Below are positions 58,243-64,000 of a stretch of DNA of 64,000 nt, in pieces. The stretch is from positions 1 to 64,000 of the forward strand of contig DATJNA010000228.1 of NCBI GenBank assembly GCA_035508435.1, in the 5' to 3' direction. The translations under genes and the position numbers were made by a program. Numbering within the stretch: the stretch's first letter is position 1; every line of letters starts with the position of its first letter. Under the pieces are notes generated by a model. That model ran no database searches. It was not told the origin of the DNA and saw nothing but the letters and a program-made list of their open reading frames with translations. This stretch comes from JASHVB01 sp035508435. Lineage in GTDB: Bacteria > Pseudomonadota > Alphaproteobacteria > Acetobacterales > Acetobacteraceae.

Positions 58243-58344
58243 GTGCGCTGTCTCCAAGCTGGTGCGGGAGCAGTCTGCGACGGGGCCGGCGTCACCTCAA
58301 GGCTGTGGCGGCTCGAAGCTGTGGCAGTGGCAGGCGGGCGGGCG

Positions 58345-58971
58345 TCATGCCAGCCGATGTGCTTCAGTTGCGAACTGCGCAACGCCGGACGGGACCGTGC
58401 CCGCGGCGGCGCATTCCAGATCGACCAGTGACTCGAACCACACCTGCGCCACGGCGGCAGCATTCACTGGCAAATGCGGAATCACACTGGCCCGCGCTCT
58501 GCCCTGCTGCAACACGCGATATCGCCGTAGTCCGCGCAGCCGTGGCACGGTTCCCAGCCGATCGAGGTCCTGTGCGACGGCCGTTTCGTTGGCGCCATCC
58601 GGGTAGAGCACGATCAGCCGCATTCGCCCGGCATGGTCCACCGGTGGGACAATGTCTTCCTGCGTTGCCATGATGCGCGCCACGGCACCGATGAACAGTT
58701 TTGCATCTTCGTTGCAGGCAGCCATTGCTGCGGAAGCGTGGGCGCGTGCACGGTCGTCGTCATGGTCGAACAGCAGGATGGGAAAACCGTCGATGCGCAG
58801 GGCTTGAGCCGTGGCATTGGTCGCGGGCGAGCCGATTACATGGCATTGCACATAATGGCGCAGGTCGGGGAACTGACCGACCAGCGGGCCGTGGATGTCC
58901 AGCCAATGGCGGAACGCGTTCAGGGGCACGTCGTCGCGCCGGCGCATCAGGCTGATCGCCGCGATCGTCAT
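58345..58971 (-). CDS. EthD-domain protein
   Basis: This 208-residue protein starts with the EthD pattern: AAISLMRRRDDVPLNAFRHW, then LDIHGPLVGQFPDLRHYVQ. A second ferredoxin-like half (MRLIVLYPDGANETAVAQDL) follows, so it is probably a two-domain dimeric alpha/beta barrel. EthD-fold proteins act in ring degradation or as cofactor-independent enzymes. Its ATG overlaps the stop of the NTF2-like gene as ATGA, so the two genes are translationally coupled. Confidence 0.75.
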   Translation of the reverse strand: MTIAAISLMRRRDDVPLNAFRHWLDIHGPLVGQFPDLRHYVQCHVIGSPATNATAQALRIDGFPILLFDHDDDRARAHASAAMAACNEDAKLFIGAVARIMATQEDIVPPVDHAGRMRLIVLYPDGANETAVAQDLDRLGTVPRLRGLRRYRVLQQGRARASVIPHLPVNAAAVAQVWFESLVDLECAAAGTVPSGVAQFATEAHRLA

Positions 58972-59360
58972 ATCACTGGCGTGGTGGGCGGCCCGCCCTT
59001 CTCCCAGGCGTTGAAGGTCGCGTCCCACAATGCGATGCGCCCGTCGCGCACCCGCCAGATCTCGGTGCCGCGGCCCAACATGGACTTGCCGGTCTGCGCG
59101 TCTTGCCAGCTTGCGTCCCAGGTATTGGCGAGCATGTCGTCCATCAGCACGTGTAGGCGCTTGGTCAGGCGATAGTTGCTGGTGCGGGCAAAGCGGGCGC
59201 GCAGGAAGCGCATGATGGCGTCGCGGCCGTGCATGTCCGGGAAGTCGGCGAAGCGCGCGACGGCGTCCTCGGTAAAGCCCTGGGCGATGCGGTCAAGGTC
59301 CGCCGCGGCGAATGCATCCTCGACGGCCTGTACCAGGCGCGTCGCTTCGTCCCAGGTCAT
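58968..59360 (-). CDS. NTF2-like (SnoaL-type) protein
   Basis: This 130-residue protein has the cone-shaped NTF2 fold pattern: an N-terminal helix (ATRLVQAVEDAFAAADLDRI), FTEDAVARFADFPDMHGRDA, AIMRFLRARFA and the strands WDASWQDAQTG, RGTEIWRVRDGRIALWDATF. Such proteins bind or isomerise small hydrophobic molecules. It is coupled by a 4-bp overlap to the EthD gene, which suggests shared function in one degradation or biosynthesis step. Confidence 0.82.
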   Translation of the reverse strand: MTWDEATRLVQAVEDAFAAADLDRIAQGFTEDAVARFADFPDMHGRDAIMRFLRARFARTSNYRLTKRLHVLMDDMLANTWDASWQDAQTGKSMLGRGTEIWRVRDGRIALWDATFNAWEKGGPPTTPVI

Positions 59361-59456
59361 GAGAGCCTCCCTTGCGGCGCGGCATTTCGCGATCCGCGAC
59401 TGCGGAGCAGCCTAGCAGAGAGTGGTGACACGCGACCACGGGCCCCCGTTGAACCG

Positions 59457-59543
59457 CGATTGACGCCGTCGGCTCGCCCGTCGATTGACGCCGCCGCGTC
59501 GCCCGGCAATTGACGCCGCGGCACCGTTCGGCAATCTGCGGGC
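59457..59543. repeat. 25-bp tandem repeat directly before ispDF
   Basis: Three exact-length units start at 59457, 59482 and 59507, each beginning CRATTGACGCCG, followed by a partial fourth (59532-59543) that ends at the ispDF ATG. The array lies where the promoter and ribosome site should be; no clear Shine-Dalgarno remains. Confidence 0.85.
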
Positions 59544-60674
59544 ATGCGCATCGCCGCCATCCTGGTCGCCGCCGGCTCCGGCAGCCGCTTCGGCGCCGAG
59601 ATGCCGAAGCAGTTTCTTGTCCTTGCCGGCAAGCCAGTGATCCGCCACGCGGCCGAGGCGCTCGCCGCCCATGCCCCGCTGCTGCAACCGGTCGGCGAGA
59701 CCGCCCCGATCGCGGCGGCACTCGCGGGGATAGAGCATTTGCCGGTGGTGCCGGGCGGCGCCGTACGTCAGGACAGTGTGCGCGCCGGGCTGGAGGCGCT
59801 GGTGCCGCACGCGCCCGACATCGTGCTGGTGCATGATGCCGCCCGTCCGCTGATCCCCGCCGGCACCGTGCCCGCGTTGCTGGCCGCGCTGGAGTCGGCC
59901 CCCGGCGCCATCCCGGCGCTGCCGGTTGCGGATACGCTGAAGCGCGCCGTGGATGGCCGCATCTCCGCCACTGTCTCGCGTGACGGATTGTTCCGTGCCC
60001 AGACGCCGCAGGCGTTCCGGTTTCATGCGCTGCTGGAGGCCCATCACGCCGGGATCCAGGGCGCCACCGACGACGCCTCGCTGCTGGAGGCGGCCGGCGC
60101 CGCGGTGGCGATCGTTCCGGGCGCCGAGGACAACATCAAGCTGACCTATCCCGAAGACCTTGTCCGGCTGGAGCGAGCCATGATCACGCCACTGATCCCT
60201 CGCGTCGGCACCGGCTTCGACGTGCATGTGCTGACCGTCGGCCGTCCGCTGATGCTGTGCGGGGTGGCGGTCCCGCATGACAAGGGACTGGCGGGCCACT
60301 CCGACGCCGATGTCGGCATCCATGCGCTGTGCGACGCGATCTATGGCGCGCTGGCCGAGGGCGATATCGGCCGGCACTTCCCGCCGAGCGAAGCGGCGTG
60401 GAAGGACGCCGACAGCGCGCGGTTCCTGGCGCATGCCGCGGCGCGCATCGCCGCGCGTGGTGGCGTGCTGGCGAATGCCGACGTGACCCTGATCTGCGAA
60501 CGTCCGAAGATCGCGCCGCATGCCGAGGCCATGCGGGCCCGGCTGGCTGATCTGCTGGGCGTGGACGCGGGCCGGATCTCGGTGAAAGCGACCACGACGG
60601 AGAAGTTGGGCTTCACCGGCCGCGGCGAGGGCATCGCGGCGCAGGCGGTCGCCACGGTGCTGCTGCCCGGATGA
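59544..60674 (+). CDS. ispDF: bifunctional MEP cytidylyltransferase / MECDP synthase
   Basis: This 376-residue fusion catalyses steps 3 and 5 of the non-mevalonate isoprenoid pathway. The IspD half (about 1-215) has ILVAAGSGSRFGAEMPKQF, the CTP loop, and VLVHDAARPLIP. The IspF half (about 218-376) has GTGFDVHVL with the zinc Asp and His, GHSDADVGIHALCDAIYGAL with the third ligand and conserved core, and KATTTEKLGFTGRGEG at the end. The order and fusion are usual in alphaproteobacteria. The IspD half is a little shorter than free IspD proteins. Confidence 0.96.
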   Translation: MRIAAILVAAGSGSRFGAEMPKQFLVLAGKPVIRHAAEALAAHAPLLQPVGETAPIAAALAGIEHLPVVPGGAVRQDSVRAGLEALVPHAPDIVLVHDAARPLIPAGTVPALLAALESAPGAIPALPVADTLKRAVDGRISATVSRDGLFRAQTPQAFRFHALLEAHHAGIQGATDDASLLEAAGAAVAIVPGAEDNIKLTYPEDLVRLERAMITPLIPRVGTGFDVHVLTVGRPLMLCGVAVPHDKGLAGHSDADVGIHALCDAIYGALAEGDIGRHFPPSEAAWKDADSARFLAHAAARIAARGGVLANADVTLICERPKIAPHAEAMRARLADLLGVDAGRISVKATTTEKLGFTGRGEGIAAQAVATVLLPG

Positions 60675-60759
60675 TCCGTCGTCCGTGCATGGACAGCGCC
60701 TGGGACCGACGCCATGTCAGGCGCGCCCGATTTGGGCAAGTCCGGGACTCTGGAGGCAC

Positions 60760-61074
60760 ATGAGAAAGACGATCTTCGGCGCGGCATTGCTCGGTACGGT
60801 CCTGCTGGCCGGGTGTGCCAGCCAATCCACGAACTCGTCCGCGCTGCCGTTTCCGCCGGTGCCGCCGCCGATGCAGGAGACGGTGCCGAAGCCGCCGGTT
60901 ACCGGCGAGGCGCTGCTGTGGCAGCCTGGGCACTGGAACTGGAACGGCAACGGCTATGTCTGGCAGCCCGGCGAATATGTCCCCGCCGCCGGTCACGGCA
61001 ACCTGTTCCAGACTGGCTATTGGGAGCAAACACCGTCTGGCTGGCGCTGGGTGCCGGCGCATTGGACGTCGTGA
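60760..61074 (+). CDS. small lipoprotein with W-x-x-G-x-W repeats
   Basis: This 104-residue protein has a lipoprotein signal with lipobox LLAGC (Cys at about residue 19), a Pro-rich linker (PFPPVPPPM) and Trp-rich repeats: WQPGHWNWNGNGYVWQPGEY, then FQTGYWEQTPSGWRWVPAHW. YXWXXG-type repeat lipoproteins are widespread in proteobacteria and lie in the cell envelope; the role is unknown. GGAGG precedes the ATG at 60760. It follows ispDF by 85 bp and may have its own promoter. Confidence 0.82.
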   Translation: MRKTIFGAALLGTVLLAGCASQSTNSSALPFPPVPPPMQETVPKPPVTGEALLWQPGHWNWNGNGYVWQPGEYVPAAGHGNLFQTGYWEQTPSGWRWVPAHWTS

Positions 61075-61321
61075 CGCGCGTGCGGTTGGGGGCATGGCGG
61101 CGACAGGCATTGGCCGGAGCACCTGGCGACCCTTGTGAGCGCTGATTGCTCTGGCTTGCTGACGGTCTCCGGGCGGCTCGGGCCGGGAACACTTGTTGTC
61201 CGCGCGTCTCCTGCCGCGCTACTCGGCACAAGGACCCTGACATGAGCGTTCTCGCGGATGTTGACGAACCGGGCCGGTGGATGAGTCGCGCCGGCGACCA
61301 CGTTTGGGCGGAGGGCCGCCA
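61075..61321 (+). other. gap with possible short reading frame
   Basis: No gene is supported. A 29-codon frame starting at the ATG at 61242 (MSVLADVDEPGRWMSR onward) runs into the tandem repeat at 61322 and stops at once; it could be the displaced N-terminus of the broken hydrolase behind it, but I cannot match it to that family. Confidence 0.35.
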
Positions 61322-61363
61322 GCCGTTTTGAGCGGATCGACGGCCGTTTTGAGCGGATCGACG
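61322..61363. repeat. exact 21-bp tandem duplication
   Basis: GCCGTTTTGAGCGGATCGACG occurs twice in direct succession (61322-61342 and 61343-61363) at the 5' edge of the hydrolase remnant. The length is a multiple of three. Confidence 0.85.
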
Positions 61364-61369
61364 TTGTTG

Positions 61370-61754
61370 CGATCGCGCGCGCGAGCGTTACGCCGCAGGC
61401 CAATCGGTGTCACTGTTTCGCAGCTATGCCGATCCCGGCGTTCTCACGGACCAGGTCATTCGGCTGTACCTGGCACCCATTCTGTCTTCGCCCCAGCGCA
61501 TCGACGCCTTCGCACGCTACTGGCTGGCGTTCGACAACGTGCATACGGTCGCCGTTCACGACAGGCTCAGGGCGCTTCAGGCGCCGACTCTGATCGTGTG
61601 GGGGTTGCAGGATATCTTCTTCGACAGGAAATGGGCCTATTGGCTGCGCGACACCTTGCCGCGCGCCCGCCCTCTCGTTGCAGTCGCTGACGGGTGCCTG
61701 CCGTTTCCCGAGGACCGTCCGGAGGCCCTAACCACGCCATTGCTTGAATTCTAG
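61370..61754 (+). pseudogene. C-terminal remnant of an alpha/beta hydrolase
   Basis: Codons from about 61370 read ARERYAAGQSVSLFRSYADP, then RIDAFARYWLAFDNVHTVAV and PTLIVWGLQDIFFDRKWAYW with the catalytic acid loop, ending CLPFPEDRPEALTTPLLEF. This is the last third of an alpha/beta hydrolase. The nucleophile elbow and lid are absent and the expected His position reads GCLPF, so it cannot be an active enzyme. The 5' edge coincides with a tandem duplication. Confidence 0.75.
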
Positions 61755-61805
61755 AACCATGTGTCCGCTGGCAGGTAGCGGCACACACGATGTGAGCCAG
61801 ATCCA

Positions 61806-62810
61806 TCATCCCCCGACCAGTGGCCGCACCTCCTCCGCCAGCAGGTGCAATTGCTCCAGTGCGAGAGAATTCGGCATCCCTGGCCAGTGCACCGACGCCA
61901 CCAGATGGTTCACCCCCAGCCGTTGGTTCAGCCGCGCCAGTTGCTCCGCCACTTCCGCGGGCGAGCCGAGCAGGAATCGGTCTTGCAGTAATTCCTGGAA
62001 CTCATGGTCGAAGTCGTCACCGGCCGGCATCACCTTGTCCTGCCCCCAGGCGCGATACGCTTTGTATTTCTCCTCCAGATAGGGCTGCGCGCGACGGATC
62101 GCCTCGGCCCGGGTCGGTGCGACGAACACCTCCCGCCGCATTGGCACTTCCGCGGGGAACGGCCGGCCGCATTCCTCCAGCGCGCACTTATAAATATCCA
62201 TCTGCCGCTCGATCGTCGCCAGCGTGTTGTGCGGGTTGATGTACCAGCAATCGCCGAGCCGCGCCGCGCGCCGTATCGCTACATCGGCATTGGCACCGAT
62301 CCAGATCGGCGGCGCTGGCTTCTGCAGCGGCTTCACCGGGCAGGACGCGCCATCCAGTTCCCATCCGGCGCCAGTCATGTTGACAGAATCCTCAGCCCAC
62401 AGGCGACGGATCGCGGTCAGCGTTTGCTCGAACCGAGCGCCCAATCCCCCGCGTGGCACGCCGAACGCCTTGAACTCGACGTCGCGATAGCCGATGCCGG
62501 CGCCGAACACGAGTTTGCCCCCGCACAGCAGATCGAGCGTGGCCAATTGCTCCGCCAGTTCCAGCGGCTTGTGCAGCGGCACCAGCACCAGCCCGAGGAT
62601 GATGCGCAGCTTCGGCGCGATCGCGGCGCAATAAGACAGAAACGGGATCTGCTGCACCGATTCAAACGGATGCGCGCTGAAATGCGAGCCCTTGACGATG
62701 CCGTCGAAGCCGAGTTGCTCCGCCCGGTGCACCAGCTCCAGATCGTCGCGCAGGTGCGCAGCGGCGTCTCCAGGCGGGTGCTGCCCGCGCACGATCAGGC
62801 TGAATTTCAT
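61806..62810 (-). CDS. LLM-class flavin-dependent oxidoreductase (longer type)
   Basis: This 334-residue luciferase-fold protein is longer than the other three here and belongs to another branch. Landmarks are DDLELVHRAEQLGFDGIVKG, ILGLVLVPLHKPLELAEQLA, LLCGGKLVFGAGIGYRDVEF, PPIWIGANADVAIRRAARLG and a C-terminal GSPAEVAEQLARLNQRLGVN, the usual signature of the F420/FMN group. The ATG at 62810 begins MKFSLIVRGQHPPG. It stands alone between repeat DNA and the hydrolase remnant. Confidence 0.9.
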   Translation of the reverse strand: MKFSLIVRGQHPPGDAAAHLRDDLELVHRAEQLGFDGIVKGSHFSAHPFESVQQIPFLSYCAAIAPKLRIILGLVLVPLHKPLELAEQLATLDLLCGGKLVFGAGIGYRDVEFKAFGVPRGGLGARFEQTLTAIRRLWAEDSVNMTGAGWELDGASCPVKPLQKPAPPIWIGANADVAIRRAARLGDCWYINPHNTLATIERQMDIYKCALEECGRPFPAEVPMRREVFVAPTRAEAIRRAQPYLEEKYKAYRAWGQDKVMPAGDDFDHEFQELLQDRFLLGSPAEVAEQLARLNQRLGVNHLVASVHWPGMPNSLALEQLHLLAEEVRPLVGG

Positions 62811-62888
62811 GCTGCCGGCTCCTTTGTCACTGTCTCGAGCCACCTAGCGGAAGCCGCTGTCAGCGAAGCGCGATACCGCGCGCCCCCT

Positions 62889-63011
62889 GTCATTGCGAGG
62901 CCCCGAAGGGGTAGCAGCACTCGCGTTCGATCGGTTGCCCAAACGTTCGTGCGCCCATTCGACCGAGGTTGCTTCGCCTCGCCGCGCTTGGCTCGCGGTC
63001 CTCGCAACGAC
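62889..63011. repeat. dispersed GTCATTGCGAG repeat, copy 4
   Basis: It starts GTCATTGCGAGGCCCCGAAG at 62889 and ends CTCGCAACGAC at 63011, inverse at 10 of 11 positions. The middle CGACCGAGGTTGCTTCG is shared with the copy at 55842-56046. It fills the gap between the HAD stop and the LLM start. Confidence 0.8.
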
Positions 63012-63027
63012 ACATCGATGCCGCCGC

Positions 63028-63894
63028 CTACCACGCAAACCGCGGCAGAGTCGCGAGCGGCGCCACCCCGGCCTCCGCCGCCTCGCGTTCCGCTGCTGCG
63101 GTATCGAACCCGCCGCGACCGTCCCGCAATGCAGCGCCGTGGATGCCGTCGAGCACCCAGCAGGCGTCCAGATCGACGCCCGCAGCGCCGGCGACGTCGG
63201 TGCGTAGCGCATCACCCACCGCCAGCACACGGTTTACAGGCACGGCCAGAGCCTCCAGCACCGGCTGGTAGATTGCCGGATCCGGCTTGCCCAGCGAGCG
63301 TACGTCCCCGCCCAGTTCCCGATAGCGCAGCGCCAGCGACCCGGCGCACAGGACGCGCACGCCGCCGCGGATCACCTCCAGGTCCGGGTTGGCGCAGATC
63401 ATCGGAAGGCGGTGACGGGCACAGTCGGCCAGTACATCCTCGAACTCCGCCATGTCGGACGGATTGCGGTGATCGTCAGGGCCGGTGTTCAGCACAAAGT
63501 CGCCCTCGGCCGGCGTCGGCACACGACGCAACTTCAGGCCCTCGAGCACCGGCCGGTCGCGTGCCGGGCCGAGATGGAACACGCGCTGCCCCAGCTCCGC
63601 CCACCACAGGTCGGGTGGCGAGATCAGCGCGCGGCGCACCGCCTCGCCTGAGGTCAGTATGTCGGTATAGAGGCCGTCCTCGATGCCCATGCCGCGCATC
63701 ATGGTCCGCACCGCGTCGTTCGGCCGCGGCACGTTGGAGAGCAACAGCGTCCGCTTGCCCACCTCGCGCAGGCGGCGCAGGGAGTCCACGGCGTGCGGGA
63801 AGGCCTTTATGCCGTCATGGATCACGCCCCACAGGTCCAGCACGAACCCGTCATAGCGTTCCGCGAGTGGGGCGAAGCCGGACAGATGTTCCAT
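63028..63894 (-). CDS. HAD-superfamily class IIA hydrolase (TIGR01459-type)
   Basis: This 288-residue protein has HAD motif I as DLWGVIHDG at about residues 20-28 (the first Asp kept, the second changed to Trp in the DxD position, as is usual in this subfamily), motif II as LLLSNVPRP, and motif III/IV as GKPDPAIYQP and VGDALRTDVAGAAG. A class IIA cap lies between. It is a probable phosphatase on a small sugar or nucleotide phosphate. Its ATG directly follows the stop of the pyrD-like gene, with no spacer, so the two are translationally coupled. Confidence 0.88.
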   Translation of the reverse strand: MEHLSGFAPLAERYDGFVLDLWGVIHDGIKAFPHAVDSLRRLREVGKRTLLLSNVPRPNDAVRTMMRGMGIEDGLYTDILTSGEAVRRALISPPDLWWAELGQRVFHLGPARDRPVLEGLKLRRVPTPAEGDFVLNTGPDDHRNPSDMAEFEDVLADCARHRLPMICANPDLEVIRGGVRVLCAGSLALRYRELGGDVRSLGKPDPAIYQPVLEALAVPVNRVLAVGDALRTDVAGAAGVDLDACWVLDGIHGAALRDGRGGFDTAAAEREAAEAGVAPLATLPRFAW

Positions 63895-64000
63895 TCAGTC
63901 GAGTCCCGAGAGCGAGGCGGCGTCGGTGCCGATCGCCTCCTGGATGCGGGCGAATCCGGCGCGGCGCAAGCCGGCGGCGAGTTCATGCTTGATGCGCCGG
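63895..64000 (-). CDS. pyrD: dihydroorotate dehydrogenase (quinone), C-terminal end only
   Basis: Only the last 34 codons are inside the window: RIKHELAAGLRRAGFARIQE, then AIGTD and a short tail. The pattern I-R-L-x3-L-x-R-x-GF-x2-I-x-EA-[IV]-G-x-D is the usual PyrD C-terminus. The stop TGA at 63895-63897 abuts the ATG of the HAD gene, an arrangement that supports co-expression. The rest of the enzyme, which converts dihydroorotate to orotate at the membrane, is outside. Confidence 0.72.
   Translation of the reverse strand, partial: RRIKHELAAGLRRAGFARIQEAIGTDAASLSGLD

Noticed and set aside
59457..59543. Possible CRISPR array before ispDF
   Set aside because: The units are contiguous 25-bp tandem repeats with no spacers, and there are no cas genes.
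62004..63992. A 662-codon plus-strand frame over the LLM and HAD genes
   Set aside because: It covers two confident minus-strand genes plus a repeat and is Arg/Pro-rich shadow sequence.

Overview
The window is high-GC (about 65%) chromosomal DNA from an alphaproteobacterium, most likely order Rhodospirillales/Acetobacterales. The evidence is the single-polypeptide IspDF, the long fused indolepyruvate:ferredoxin oxidoreductase, a small 'GHN-GP' protein typical of alphaproteobacteria, GltB-GltD, and many broad catabolic families (LLM flavoproteins, CaiB transferases, ABC solute receptors). The exact genus is inference. I saw no rRNA, tRNA, CRISPR array, phage or intact insertion sequence.

Layout. 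1-7981 is a leftward block: the xanthine-dehydrogenase-type coxS-coxL-coxM trio, two small proteins, an alpha/beta hydrolase, an orphan dipeptide-type ABC receptor and the start of a DadA-like flavoprotein. 8394-14678 is rightward gltB-gltD (ammonia assimilation), with a long hairpin between the genes. 14684-23006 holds an HPF-like ribosome factor, an RraA-fold protein, the 1158-residue indolepyruvate oxidoreductase, two PhyH dioxygenases behind a candidate operator, upp and an HD hydrolase. 23122-31277 holds an LLM oxidoreductase, a bifunctional aspartate transaminase/decarboxylase, DinB and GNAT proteins, a dicarboxylate symporter, an M28-like peptidase and an SDR. 31376-38561 is leftward: ABC exporter, EmrA, EmrB, then two tandem branched-chain-type receptors. 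38942-47017 holds an M20 amidohydrolase, a histidine-kinase-like protein without its phospho-histidine, an MFS carrier, a membrane protein, a chemoreceptor and a Cache protein. 47368-64000 holds xseA, an acyl-CoA-dehydrogenase-fold monooxygenase, a TPR/glycosyltransferase, a CaiB transferase, three more LLM oxidoreductases, a beta-hydroxyacid dehydrogenase, EthD and NTF2-like proteins, ispDF, a lipoprotein, a HAD hydrolase and the 3' end of pyrD.

Housekeeping functions (GltBD, Upp, XseA, IspDF, PyrD) are scattered among accessory uptake and degradation genes. Few genes form obvious complete pathways. The two receptor types lack adjacent permeases, and the cox trio lacks maturation genes.

The most distinctive content is between and inside genes: a histidine kinase with Asp at the phospho-acceptor position; gene remnants (a methyltransferase with TGA at a Trp position, the last 70 or so codons of an F-type ATPase beta subunit, an alpha/beta hydrolase tail); a dispersed repeat family with GTCATTGCGAG ends, one copy of which carries a 90-bp palindromic insert flanked by a 7-bp direct repeat; and several short tandem arrays at gene borders. 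No wholly new multi-gene system is evident.
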